Assembly (NCBI RefSeq): GCF_900112425.1
Contig: NZ_FOLP01000026.1
Location: forward strand, 27,129 to 91,128
Direction: 5' to 3'
Length of the DNA: 64,000 nucleotides
Source of the DNA: Variovorax sp. OK212
Lineage (GTDB): Bacteria > Pseudomonadota > Gammaproteobacteria > Burkholderiales > Burkholderiaceae_C
In this document: positions 36,692 through 47,511 of the stretch, one piece after another
How positions within the stretch are numbered: position 1 is the stretch's first letter
Layout: the number at the start of each line of letters is the position of its first letter
Translations under genes and position numbers: made by a program
The notes under the pieces: model-generated
Told to the model about the DNA's origin: nothing
The model's input: only the letters and a program-made list of their open reading frames with translations
The model's database searches: none

Positions 36692-37678
36692 GTGACCGAT
36701 ACAGCAGAACTCCGCCCGGACAGGTTGCTCAGCGTGCGCGAGGTGTTCGGCATTGACACCGACCTGCAGGTGCCCGCCTTCAGCGAACGCGACGACCACG
36801 TGCCCGAGGTCGACGCCGTCTATCGCTTCAACCCCGACGTGACGCTCGCCATCCTCGCGGGCTTCATGCGCGACCGGCGCGTGATGGTGCAGGGGCTGCA
36901 CGGCACCGGCAAGTCGACCCACATCGAGCAGGTGGCGGCGCGGCTGAACTGGCCCTGCGTGCGCCTGAACCTCGACGGCCACATCAGCCGGCTCGACCTC
37001 GTCGGCAAGGATGCCGTGGTGCTGCGCGAAGGCCAGCAGGTCACGGAGTTCCAGGAAGGCATCGTGCCCTGGGCGCTGCAGCGGCCCGTGGCGCTGATCT
37101 TCGACGAGTACGACGCGGGCCGGCCCGACGTGATGTTCGTCATCCAGCGCGTCCTGGAGCGCGACGGCAAGTTCACGCTGATGGACCAGAACAAGGTGCT
37201 GCGCCCGCACCCGTTCTTTCGCCTGTTCGCCACGGCCAACACGGTGGGCCTGGGCAACCTGAACGGCCTGTACCACGGCGCGCAGCGGCTCAACCACGCG
37301 CAGATCGACCGCTGGAACATCGTCGCCTCGCTCAACTACCTGCCGGCCGCGGAAGAAATCGCCATCGTGCAGGCGCGCGTGCCGTCGCTGGCCGATGCGG
37401 CGGGCACGAAGCTGGTCGCGTCGATGGTGGCCGTGGCCGACCTCACGCGCAAGGGCTTCGCGGCGGGCGACCTGTCCACCCTGATGTCGCCGCGCACGGT
37501 CATCACCTGGGCCGAGAACGTCGAGATCTTCAAGGACCCGGCGCTGGCGTTCCGGCTGTCGTTCGTCAACAAGTGCGACGACGCCGAGCGGCCGCTGGTG
37601 GCCGAGTACTTCCAGCGCTGCTTCGACCGCGAACTGCAGGAGTCCCACCAGCTCACCTCGCCGGGCCCGCGCGAATGA
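36692..37678 (+). CDS. cobS: CobS-like AAA+ ATPase
   Basis: 328 residues. MoxR/CobS group: an N-terminal short segment VREVFGIDTDLQVPAF, Walker A GLHGTGKST near 70-77, and Walker B region ALIFDEYDAGRPDVMFVIQRVLE, close to the aerobic cobaltochelatase CobS. The stop overlaps the next start. In CobNST, CobS is the ATPase that drives cobalt insertion, but no CobN is present here. It may instead act as a MoxR-type chaperone with its partner. Confidence 0.8.
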   Translation: MTDTAELRPDRLLSVREVFGIDTDLQVPAFSERDDHVPEVDAVYRFNPDVTLAILAGFMRDRRVMVQGLHGTGKSTHIEQVAARLNWPCVRLNLDGHISRLDLVGKDAVVLREGQQVTEFQEGIVPWALQRPVALIFDEYDAGRPDVMFVIQRVLERDGKFTLMDQNKVLRPHPFFRLFATANTVGLGNLNGLYHGAQRLNHAQIDRWNIVASLNYLPAAEEIAIVQARVPSLADAAGTKLVASMVAVADLTRKGFAAGDLSTLMSPRTVITWAENVEIFKDPALAFRLSFVNKCDDAERPLVAEYFQRCFDRELQESHQLTSPGPRE

Positions 37679-39414
37679 CCGGCACGCCTGCATCGGCCAG
37701 CGCCATGCAGCGCAGGGTGCGGCAGGAGGAGCAGGTGGCCGAGCTCTGCGCGGGCGTGGTGCGCGCCTTCAGCGGCGAGCGCGACCTGCACTTTCGCGGC
37801 CGGCGCCTGCACCGCGGCCGCGTCGCGCTGCCGTGGTTCGCGCCGCACCTGCACCCTTCGCCCGACACCGACGACTTCGCTTCGTTTCGCGGCGTGGCCG
37901 ACGGGCTGGCGCTGCGGCTGTCGCAGTCCGACGCGGCGCTGCACGACAGCCTGCGCCCCGAAGAACCCGTCGAACGCATGCTGTTCGAGATGCTCGAGCA
38001 GTTCCGCGCCGAAGCCATGGCGCCGGAGGCCATGGTGGGCATGCGCCGCAACCTGCGCCACCGGCACGAACAATGGTCGCTGGCCTTCCACCACTCGGGC
38101 CTGACCGACACCGCGCGCGGCCTGCTGCTGTACGCGGTGGCGCAGATCTGCCGCGCCCGCGTCAGCGGCGAGCAGGTGGTGGAAGAAACCGAAGACATGC
38201 TCGAGGCCACGCGCTTCGCGCTCGCGCCGCTCATCGGCCATGCGCTGGCGGGCCTGCGCCGCGACCGCACCGACCAGGCCGCCTATGCCGTGCATGCGCT
38301 CGCCATCGCGCGCACCGTGGCCGCGATGCTGCACGAGGCCGGCGAAGAAAGCAGCGCGGCACGCGACCCGCACGTGGACGACAAGCGCAGCGTGTTCAGC
38401 CTGGTCGCCGACATGGACCAGGAGATCATTGAGCGCTTCACCACCGCCGAGTCGGGCCGCAGCGCGGTGCTCGACGACGCGGGCGGCGCCTACCGCGTCT
38501 TCACCACCGCCTGCGACCGCGAACACGACGCCGCCACGCTCGCACGCAAGGAGGTGCTGGCCGACCACCGCGAGAAGCTCGACCGCCGCATTGCCGCGCA
38601 GGGCGTGAACATCGCCCGCCTCGCGCGCGAACTGAGCGCGCTGCTGGCCGAGCCCGAGCGCGACGGCTGGGACGGCGGACAGGAAGAAGGCCTCATCGAC
38701 GGCCGCCGGCTCGCGCAGCTGGTCGCCTCGCCCACCGAGCGCCGCCTGTTCCGCACCGAGCGCATGGCGCCCGTGGCCGATTGCATCGTCACCTTTCTCA
38801 TCGACTGCTCGGGCTCGATGAAGGAGCATGCGGAGTCGGTCGCGATGATGGCCGACGTGTTCGCACGCGCGCTCGAACAGGCCGGCGTGGCCAGCGAGGT
38901 GCTGGGCTTCACCACCGGCGCATGGAACGGCGGGCGCGCGCAACGCGAGTGGGTGCGTGCCGGCCGCCCGCCCCACCCCGGCCGGCTGAACGAGCGCTGC
39001 CACATCGTCTTCAAGGCCGCGGCCACGCCCTGGCGCCGCGCGCGCCCGGCCATGGCCGCGCTGCTGAAGGCCGACCTGTTCCGCGAAGGCATCGACGGCG
39101 AGGCGGTCGACTGGGCCTGCGTGCGCCTTCGCCAGCGCAGCGAGGCGCGCAAGCTGCTGCTGGTGATTTCCGACGGCTCGCCGATGGACAGCGCCACCCA
39201 CCTGGCCAACGACGCGCACTACCTCGACCACCACCTGCGCGACGTGGTGGCGCGCCAGGAACAGCGCGGCGACATCGCCATTGCCGGTATCGGCGTGGGC
39301 CTCGACCTGAGCCCGTACTACAGCCGCAGCCATGTGCTGGACCTGGCAACTTCGAGCGGCAACACCCTCTTCCGCGAGGTGATCGAACTCATGGCGGGGC
39401 GGCACCGGCGTTGA
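37675..39414 (+). CDS. cobT: CobT-like VWA-domain protein
   Basis: 579 residues; ATG overlaps the cobS stop (ATGA). The N-terminal two thirds are CobT-like. The C-terminal third is a VWA domain with the metal-adhesion motif in IDCSGSMKE and the later SDGSPMDSATHL. The Asp/Glu-rich middle typical of CobT is short. It forms an AAA+/VWA pair with the upstream protein. Role in a sulfonate island is unclear; metal insertion or complex activation is a guess. Confidence 0.75.
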   Translation: MTGTPASASAMQRRVRQEEQVAELCAGVVRAFSGERDLHFRGRRLHRGRVALPWFAPHLHPSPDTDDFASFRGVADGLALRLSQSDAALHDSLRPEEPVERMLFEMLEQFRAEAMAPEAMVGMRRNLRHRHEQWSLAFHHSGLTDTARGLLLYAVAQICRARVSGEQVVEETEDMLEATRFALAPLIGHALAGLRRDRTDQAAYAVHALAIARTVAAMLHEAGEESSAARDPHVDDKRSVFSLVADMDQEIIERFTTAESGRSAVLDDAGGAYRVFTTACDREHDAATLARKEVLADHREKLDRRIAAQGVNIARLARELSALLAEPERDGWDGGQEEGLIDGRRLAQLVASPTERRLFRTERMAPVADCIVTFLIDCSGSMKEHAESVAMMADVFARALEQAGVASEVLGFTTGAWNGGRAQREWVRAGRPPHPGRLNERCHIVFKAAATPWRRARPAMAALLKADLFREGIDGEAVDWACVRLRQRSEARKLLLVISDGSPMDSATHLANDAHYLDHHLRDVVARQEQRGDIAIAGIGVGLDLSPYYSRSHVLDLATSSGNTLFREVIELMAGRHRR

Positions 39415-39467
39415 GACTTTTGGCTACCCAAGCCCTTAGGCGTTTGGCATTACATCCAAGTCCCTGA

Positions 39468-39497
39468 TTGACAAAGGGGCCCCGGCATTCCTACATT
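39468..39497 (+). promoter_or_regulatory. sigma70-like promoter of the second IclR/sau operon
   Basis: A perfect -35 TTGACA at 39468-39473 and a -10 TACATT at 39492-39497 (4 of 6) separated by 18 bases. It lies in the 139-base gap after cobT. An IclR-type palindrome follows 22 bases downstream of the -10. Confidence 0.55.
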
Positions 39498-39519
39498 GCG
39501 TTTCAAATCCAAGAACGAC

Positions 39520-39536
39520 GTTCCAGTATTTGGAAC
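39520..39536. promoter_or_regulatory. IclR operator-like palindrome upstream of the sau operon
   Basis: Perfect GTTCCA-GTATT-TGGAAC palindrome, 17 bases before the IclR start and downstream of the predicted promoter, an ideal repression site. Its half-sites are those at 35712 and 52554 but in the opposite arrangement. Confidence 0.6.
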
Positions 39537-39553
39537 ATCGGAGACGACAACAC

Positions 39554-40363
39554 ATGGACTCCACGCTTGCCAAGGGCCTCGCCGCCATCGAATGGATGGC
39601 GCGGCAGCAGCGCGACTGCCGCGTCACCGACCTGGCACAGGCCTTCGGCATGGCGCGCAGCAACGCGCACCGCACGCTGCAGACGCTGGTCGAATGCGGC
39701 TGGGCCGTGCAGGACGCGGGCACCAGCGCCTACAGGCCCAGCCTGAAGCTCTTCGAGCTCGGCGCGCTGGTGGGCGAAGCGGCCGACGTGGGCGCGCTGC
39801 TGCGCCCGCACCTGGCAGCGCTTGCGCAGGCCACGGGCGAGACCATTCACCTGGCGGTGCTCGACGGCGCGGAAATCGTCTACCTCGACAAGTTCGACAG
39901 CCCGCTGCCGGTGGCCGCGTATTCGCGCGTCGGTGGCCGCGCGGCGGCCTGCTGCGTGGCCTCGGGCAAGGCGCTGCTTGCCGCGGCGTCGCTCGACACG
40001 GCCGCGCTGCGGCAGCGCCTGGGCGCGCTGGTGGCACACACGAAGAACAGCATCACCGACTTCGATGCGCTCTCTCTTGAACTGGCGCGCACGCGGGCAC
40101 GCGGCTATGCCGAGAACCGCGAGGAATGGCGCCTGGGCGTCTGCGGTCTCGGCGTGCCGGTGTTCAACGCGCGCGGCGACGCCGTGGCGGCGGTGGGCAT
40201 GAGCGTGCCCTCGATCCGCTTCGCGCGCACGCAGGCACGCGGGCTGGCCGGCCACATCACGGCCTGCGCGCGCGATGCCAGCGCAACGCTCGGCTACCGC
40301 GCAAGCGCGGCAACGTCTGCAGGCGCCAGTGCGAACACACCAAAGAGAAGGAGACTCGAATGA
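39554..40363 (+). CDS. IclR-family regulator of the sulfoacetate module
   Basis: 269 residues. HTH KGLAAIEWMARQQRDCRVTDLAQAFGMARSNAHRTLQTLVECGW, then the effector domain with IVYLDKFDSPLPVAAYSRVGGRAAACCVASGKALLAA. I chose ATG 39554; an upstream in-frame ATG overlaps the operator. First gene of the operon IclR-TctC-SauS-SauT-TauE; its stop overlaps the tctC start (ATGA). Confidence 0.85.
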   Translation: MDSTLAKGLAAIEWMARQQRDCRVTDLAQAFGMARSNAHRTLQTLVECGWAVQDAGTSAYRPSLKLFELGALVGEAADVGALLRPHLAALAQATGETIHLAVLDGAEIVYLDKFDSPLPVAAYSRVGGRAAACCVASGKALLAAASLDTAALRQRLGALVAHTKNSITDFDALSLELARTRARGYAENREEWRLGVCGLGVPVFNARGDAVAAVGMSVPSIRFARTQARGLAGHITACARDASATLGYRASAATSAGASANTPKRRRLE

Positions 40364-41370
40364 AGCTGTTCCCCGTTCCCTGGCTGCGCGCCGGCCTGAC
40401 GGCCTTCGCAACGCTGTCCGCGCTTGCCGTGCCGCTTGCCATGCCCTTCGCCGCGCATGCCGACAACGGCGGCGACTACCCCAACAAGCCGATCCGCCTG
40501 ATCGTGCCCTACCCGCCCGGCGGCGGCACCGACGTGATCGCGCGCATCGTGCAGGAGCGCTTCCAGACGCTGCTGGGCCAGCCGGTGCTCATCGACAACC
40601 GCGGCGGCGCGGCAGGCTCCATCGGCACCGAGGTGGTGGCCAAGTCGGCGCCCGACGGCTACACGGTGCTGTTCACGCTGTCGTCGCACACCATCAACCC
40701 CGCCATCTACAACAAGCTGAGCTTCGACACCGCGAAAGACTTCGCGCCGGTCGGCATGGTCGCCTCGCTGCCGCAGATCCTGGTGGCCAACCCGCAATTT
40801 CCGCCGAACACCGTGGCCGAACTGGTCGCGCTGGCCAAGGCCAAGCCCGACAGCATTTCCTTCGCGTCGGTGGGCAACGGCTCGCCCGGGCACCTGGCGG
40901 GCGAGCTGCTGAAGCTGCGCACCGGCACGCACATGACGCACATTCCCTACCGCGGCGGCGGCCCGGCCGTCACCGACGTGATGGGCGGACAGGTGCCGCT
41001 GCTGTGGGTGTCCATTCCGGCCGCCGCGCAGTTCGTGAAGGCCGGCAAGCTGAAGGCGCTCGCGGTGTCCACCACCAAGCGCAGCGCGGCCTTCCCCGAC
41101 GTGCCGACGATGCAGGAGGCCGGCATTGCCGACTTCGACGTCGACTCGTGGTACGCCGTGTTCGTGCCCGCCAAGACACCGCAGCCCGCCATCGCCAAGC
41201 TCAACCGCGTCATCAACACCGTGGTGAAGGAACCGGACATCCGCGACAAGCTGCTGGCGCAAGGCAGCGAAGGCGTGGGCGGCACGCCGGAGCAGCTCGG
41301 CAAGGTGGTCAGCACCGAACTCGTGCGCTGGCAGAAGCTGGCCAAGGAAGCCAGCATCAAAGTCGACTGA
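40360..41370 (+). CDS. TctC/Bug-family periplasmic substrate-binding protein 2
   Basis: 336 residues with a Sec leader (LRAGLTAFATLSALAVPLAMPFAAHA). TctC core: NKPIRLIVPYPPGGGTDVIARIV, LIDNRGGAAGSIGTEVVAKS, MTHIPYRGGGPAVTDVMGGQV. Overlaps the IclR stop by 4 bases. Presumed sulfoacetate or related binding protein; the membrane permease is not encoded here. Confidence 0.83.
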   Translation: MKLFPVPWLRAGLTAFATLSALAVPLAMPFAAHADNGGDYPNKPIRLIVPYPPGGGTDVIARIVQERFQTLLGQPVLIDNRGGAAGSIGTEVVAKSAPDGYTVLFTLSSHTINPAIYNKLSFDTAKDFAPVGMVASLPQILVANPQFPPNTVAELVALAKAKPDSISFASVGNGSPGHLAGELLKLRTGTHMTHIPYRGGGPAVTDVMGGQVPLLWVSIPAAAQFVKAGKLKALAVSTTKRSAAFPDVPTMQEAGIADFDVDSWYAVFVPAKTPQPAIAKLNRVINTVVKEPDIRDKLLAQGSEGVGGTPEQLGKVVSTELVRWQKLAKEASIKVD

Positions 41371-41386
41371 CCGACACAGAGACCCC

Positions 41387-42852
41387 ATGATGGAACATCC
41401 AGCCCCCACCTCATCCCCCTCGTCCCCCTTATCCCCCTCATCCCCGATCGCGGAACTCGTCGCCCGCGCGCGCGCCGCGCAGCGCATCTACGAGACCTGG
41501 TCGCAGGCCCAGGTCGACACCGCCGTGGTCGCGGCCGGCTGGGCCATCATCGAGCCGGCGCGCAACCGCGAACTGGCCGAGCTGGCCGTGGCCGACACCG
41601 GCGTGGGCAACGTCGAGGACAAGGTGCGCAAGAACCACCGCAAGACCTTCGGCCTGCTGCGCGACCTGCACGGCGCGCGCTCGGTCGGCGTGATCGCGGA
41701 AGACCCGGCGCGCGGCATCGTCGAGATCGCGCGGCCCGTGGGCGTGGTGTGCGCCGTCACGCCCTCGACCAACCCGGGCGCCACGCCGGCCAACAAGATC
41801 ATCAATGCGCTGAAGGGCCGCAACGCGGTCATCGTCGCGCCCTCGCCCAAGGGCTGGTCGACGGCGGCGCGGCTGATCGCGTTCATCCACCAGCAGTTCG
41901 ACCGCATCGGCGCGCCGCGCGACCTGGTGCAGCTGCTGCCCTCGCCCGTCAACAAGCAGTCGACCGCCGAGCTGATGCGCCTGTGCGACCTGGTGGTGAC
42001 CACCGGCTCGCAGGCCAACGTGCGCGCGGCCTATGCGAGCGGCACGCCGGCCTTCGGCGTGGGCGCGGGCAACGTGGCGGGCATCGTCGACGAGACGGCC
42101 GACGTGCAAGCGGCGGCCGACCGCATCGTGCGCTCGAAGACCTTCGACAACGCCACGAGCTGCTCGTCGGAGAACAGCCTGGTCATCGTCGACGCGGTGC
42201 GCGCGCAGATGCTCGCCGCTTTGAAAGACCGCGGCGCCGTGATGCTCGCGGCCGGCCAGAAGGCCACCCTGCAGGCGCTGATGTGGCCCGAAGGCAAGCT
42301 CTCGCCCGCCGTCATCGGCCAGTCGGCACGCTCCATTGCCGAACGCGCGGCCGCGCTGGACGGCGCCAACCGCGCCGCATGGCAAGCCATTGCAGAAGCC
42401 GACCCGCGCATCCTCATGGTGGCGGAAGACGGCGTGGGCCACGAGCATCCGTTCTCGGGCGAGAAGCTCAGCCCCGTGCTCGCGGTCTATGCGGCGCGCG
42501 ACTTCGACGAAGCCGCCGCCACGGTCGAGCGCATCTATGCCTACGAAGGCGCGGGCCACTCGGTGGGCCTGCACAGCACCGTGCCCGAGCGCGCGCTGTC
42601 CCTGGGCCTCACGCTGCCGGTGTCTCGCGTCATCGTCGACCAGGCGCACTGCATCGCCACCGGCGGCAGCTTCGACAACGGCCTGCCGTTCTCGCTGTCG
42701 ATGGGTTGCGGCACCTGGGGCAAGAACAACTTCTCGGACAACATGAACTACCGCCACTACCTGAACATCACGCGTGTGTCGCGGCCGATTCCCGAGGTGG
42801 TGCCGACCGAGGAACAGATCTTCGGCGCCTTCTTCGCCACCCACGGCGCGAA

Positions 42853-42856
<4 letters not shown>
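41387..42856 (+). CDS. sauS: SauS-like acylating sulfoacetaldehyde dehydrogenase
   Basis: 489 residues of the acylating aldehyde dehydrogenase group. Catalytic Cys259 in FDNATSCSSENS; PVGVVCAVTPSTNPGATPANKIINALKGRNAVIV is the coenzyme-binding start. The C-terminus IPEVVPTEEQIFGAFFATHGAK is typical of the SauS-like set. It would reduce sulfoacetyl-CoA to sulfoacetaldehyde for Xsc. The first about 20 residues are a Ser/Pro tract encoded by a short tandem repeat, and the true start could lie later. Confidence 0.78.
41407..41446 (+). repeat. short tandem repeat at the SauS N-terminus
   Basis: Imperfect CATCCCCCT-type units encode the SSPSSPLSPSSP lead of the aldehyde dehydrogenase. A coding repeat, probably slippage-derived. 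Confidence 0.5.
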
Positions 42857-44381
<1,525 letters not shown>

Positions 44382-44385
<4 letters not shown>

Positions 44386-45179
44386 CGGCGGCGGACCTCC
44401 TGGTGCCGCCGCTGGCACCGGCGACGCTGGCCTACAGCCTGTGCGTGGTGTTCGCGGCCGGCATCGTGCGCGGCTTCGCGGGCTTCGGCTTCTCGGCCAT
44501 CACCGTGGCGGGCATGTCGCTGGTGGTGTCGCCTGCGCTGGTGGTGCCCGCCATCTTCATGCTCGAGATCCTTGCGAGCCTGAGCCAGTTGCGCGGCATT
44601 GCGCGCGACGTCGACATGCCCTGGCTCAGCTGGCTGATGCTGGGCAACCTGATCTGCATTCCCATCGGCGTGGCGTTGCTCGCCTGGCTGCCGGAAACGC
44701 CGTTGCGCCTGCTCATCGGTGCGCTGCTGATGGCGGCCGCGCTGCTGCTGCGCGGCGGCGCGCACGTCACGCTGGTGCCCACGCGCAGCGTGCGGCTCGC
44801 GGCCGGCCTGGCCTCGGGCTTCATCAACGGCGTGGCGGCCATCGGCGGCATTGCCATCGCGGTGCTGCTGAGCACCACCAGGATGGCCCCGGCCGCGCTG
44901 CGCGCCACGCTCATCGCGCTGCTGCTGTTCAGCGACGTGGTCGCGCTGATCTGCGCGGCGCTGATACCGTCATCGGCGCATGCGTCGGGCAACCTGATGG
45001 GCGCGGACACGCTCAAGTGGGCGCTGTGGCTCGCGCCGGCGATGCTCGCGGGCATCTGGTACGGGCAGCGCTCTTTCAAGGGCGTGTCGCCGGAGCAGTT
45101 CAGGAAGCATGTGCTGAACCTGCTGATTGCGTTGGCGGCGGTGAGCGTGGTGCGGGCGGTGGCCAGCCTGGTGGGCTGA
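44382..45179 (+). CDS. tauE: TauE/SafE-family sulfite exporter-like protein
   Basis: 265 residues, about 8 membrane helices. The family shape is seen: AGIVRGFAGFGFSAITVAGMSLVVSPALVVP and GLASGFINGVAAIGGIAIAVLLS. The start overlaps the ligase stop (ATGA), so it is in the sau operon. TauE/SafE proteins export sulfite or sulfonates, which suits a pathway that releases sulfite in the cytoplasm. Confidence 0.82.
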
Positions 45180-45194
45180 CCCGGGGCGAGCGCC

Positions 45195-46082
45195 TCAGGG
45201 CACGGAAGCCAGCGCCGGATAGGCCGCGCCCACCAGCGCCGACAGCGCACGCGCCGCCGCGCTCAGGCTGCGGCTGCCGCGATGCACCAGCCCGACCTCG
45301 CGATGGAAGGTGTGATGCCCCAGGTCGATCGCGCGCACGGCCGCCGGCCAACGGCGATGCGGCGCGGTCTCGGGCGCCAGTGCCACGCCCAGGCCCCTTG
45401 CCACCAGGCCCACGATCGCTTCGAGCTCGTCGACTTCGCACACGTCCTGCACGCTCAGGTGCGACGCACGCAGGAAGCGGTCGACCTGCCGCCCGCCGAA
45501 CGACACGCGGTCATAGCGCACGAAGGGGTGGCTCGCGAGGATCTCCGCCCAGTCGTCGCCTTTCAGCTGCCGCGGCACCAGCAGCCTGAACGGCTCGCGC
45601 GCGAGCGTGGTCCAGCGCAGGTCGCCGTGCATCGAGAACGGCGGGCGAATGATCAGCGCCATGTCGAGTTCGCCCGCGTCGACCTGGTCGAAGAGCGACA
45701 TCGACACGCCCGGCACCACGCGTGTGCGGCAGCCCTCGTGCTGCTTGTGGAAGCGGGCCAGCACGTCGGGCAGCACCGAGCGCTGCGCGGACGCGATCGC
45801 GCCGATGGCGATGACGCGCGCGGCCGACGCGTCTTCGGCCGTGCCGGCACCGAGATTGCCGTACAGGCGCACCAGCTCCTCGGCCTGCGCCAGCGTCTGG
45901 CGGCCCGCGGCGTTCAGCAGCGCGGAGCGGCCGGTGCGGTCGAACAGCGCGAAGCCGAGTTCGGCTTCCAGCCGCTGCATCTGCGCGCTGACGGCCGCCT
46001 GCGTCAGCCCGATCTTCTCGCCCGCCGCGGAGAAGGTGCCCTCGCGCGCCACGGCGATCAAGGTCTTGAGCTCCCGAATCAT
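45195..46082 (-). CDS. LysR-family regulator
   Basis: 295 residues starting MIRELKTLIAVAREGTFSAAGEKIGLTQAAVSAQMQRLEAELG, a standard LysR HTH, then an effector domain. Divergent from the VOC-family gene at 46200 across a 117-base AT-rich gap. It converges on tauE with 15 bases between stops. Target unknown. Confidence 0.86.
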   Translation of the reverse strand: MIRELKTLIAVAREGTFSAAGEKIGLTQAAVSAQMQRLEAELGFALFDRTGRSALLNAAGRQTLAQAEELVRLYGNLGAGTAEDASAARVIAIGAIASAQRSVLPDVLARFHKQHEGCRTRVVPGVSMSLFDQVDAGELDMALIIRPPFSMHGDLRWTTLAREPFRLLVPRQLKGDDWAEILASHPFVRYDRVSFGGRQVDRFLRASHLSVQDVCEVDELEAIVGLVARGLGVALAPETAPHRRWPAAVRAIDLGHHTFHREVGLVHRGSRSLSAAARALSALVGAAYPALASVP

Positions 46083-46199
46083 TCATCAATCCTTTCGATG
46101 CTCGATACAAATATATATTGATTTTGTTTTTGCATCGGCCAACCTACGATCGCGCCAGTTTCCTTGCTCCTCCAGCGATTCACCAGAAAGCCCACGCAC

Positions 46200-46643
46200 A
46201 TGAAGGCCCCCACCTCCAACCCCGCCATGCTGTCGCCGTTCCACCTCGCGTTTCCGGTGCACGACCTCGCGCTGGCGCGCAAGTTCTACGGCGAGACGCT
46301 CGGCTGCCCTGAAGGCCGCAGCTCGCCCGAATGGATCGACTTCAACTTCTACGGCCACCAGATCGTGGCGCACCTCGCACCCGAGGCCACGGGCGCGAGC
46401 CAGCTCAACGCGGTGGATGGGCACGGCGTGCCCGTGCGCCACTTCGGCATCGTGCTGCCGCTGGCCGACTGGGAAGCGGCCGCCGAGCGGCTCAAGGCGC
46501 ACGGCACCGAATTCGTCATCGCGCCGTACATCCGCTTCAAGGGCGAGCCCGGCGAGCAGGCGACGATGTTCTTTCTCGACCCGTCGGGCAATGCGCTGGA
46601 GCTGAAGGCGTTCTCGGATATCTCGCGGCTGTTTGCGAAGTAG
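46200..46643 (+). CDS. VOC-family (glyoxalase/dioxygenase fold) protein
   Basis: 147 residues from MKAPTSNPAMLSPFHLAFPVHDLALARKFYGETLG. One VOC domain with metal-ligand-like His in FHLAFPV and HFGIVLPL and Glu in FLDPSGNALELKAF. Divergent from the LysR gene, probably its target. The exact reaction cannot be read from sequence. Longer in-frame start at 46164 lacks a ribosome site. Confidence 0.8.
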   Translation: MKAPTSNPAMLSPFHLAFPVHDLALARKFYGETLGCPEGRSSPEWIDFNFYGHQIVAHLAPEATGASQLNAVDGHGVPVRHFGIVLPLADWEAAAERLKAHGTEFVIAPYIRFKGEPGEQATMFFLDPSGNALELKAFSDISRLFAK

Positions 46644-46668
46644 CGGGCCGGTTGCCGGCCTGTACCGA

Positions 46669-47451
46669 TCAGGCGCTGCGCCGCTCGATCCTCAGCGCCG
46701 CACCAGCCTCCCCGATGATTTGCTTGAACACACCCGCGTGGCCGGAACGCCGCGTGGTCCTTGCAAGGAATGCATCGAACTCGGCCTCGTCAGGAATCGA
46801 GAACGTGATGCGCGCGGGCTCGTTGTGCCGAAGCACGTCTTCGAATGCAGCCAGGTTGCTGCCCGCGTACCCGCGGTAGCCGAACAGCGCCTCTCCGAGG
46901 TGACAGTAGAGGTCGTCCTCGGTTCGCAAGCCGGCCACGTCCAGCACGACAAGCCCGGTCACCAGCGTCTGGCGCCAATTGAAGGGAGAAGCCAGGGACA
47001 TGCAGGCGCTGATCCACGGGTACCCGTAAACGGGATCGAGGTCGCGCCAGCTGACCGGAACGCCCTCCCTCCACGCATCCAGGATCTGCACCTTCGGCAG
47101 GTATGCGCGGCCGACCGACACCACGTAATGCTGGCGCGAGCCCTTGTCCTTCAGGAGCGCCTTGCAATGGATGCAGGCCACCTCCGCCTCCAAATCACCG
47201 ATGACCTTGTAGATCGTGTAGACGGTGCTTGCCCTCAGAGCCGGGTAGTTGCCGGGAGCCTGCATGCCGTCCACGACGATGAGCACGTCCTCGACGACGT
47301 CACTTTCCTCGGTGATGTAGACGGAAGGCAGGCCTTCTATCGAGCCGACCCGCAGTTCGATGTCGTCGCCCTCGGCTTCGCTGCGAATGAGGTAGTGCCT
47401 GTCTGCGCAACCCGCGCCGGTGTCTGGAAAGTTCTCAGGCATCGAGTTCAT
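46669..47451 (-). CDS. barstar-domain protein with N-terminal extension
   Basis: 260 residues from MNSMPENFPDTGAGC. The C-terminal half (about 165-240) reads as a barstar fold: LVVLDVAGLRTEDDLYCHLGEALFGYRGYAGSNLAAFEDVL parallels the barstar strand-helix-YYG-N-LDAL pattern. The N-terminal 160 residues include CIHCKALL and are of unknown family. Barstar-like proteins inhibit ribonucleases, but no barnase-like gene is near. A GTG at 47475 could give a longer form. Confidence 0.6.
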   Translation of the reverse strand: MNSMPENFPDTGAGCADRHYLIRSEAEGDDIELRVGSIEGLPSVYITEESDVVEDVLIVVDGMQAPGNYPALRASTVYTIYKVIGDLEAEVACIHCKALLKDKGSRQHYVVSVGRAYLPKVQILDAWREGVPVSWRDLDPVYGYPWISACMSLASPFNWRQTLVTGLVVLDVAGLRTEDDLYCHLGEALFGYRGYAGSNLAAFEDVLRHNEPARITFSIPDEAEFDAFLARTTRRSGHAGVFKQIIGEAGAALRIERRSA

Positions 47452-47511
47452 GAAGTAGCTCGATGGCCGGCGCACCGGGAATCTTCCCGTGCTGCCCGTT
47501 CAGCTGGAGGC

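Noticed and set aside
36692..39414. Reading the AAA+/VWA pair as evidence of B12 biosynthesis here
   Set aside because: No cobN or other corrin-pathway gene is in the window, so pathway assignment would be unsupported.
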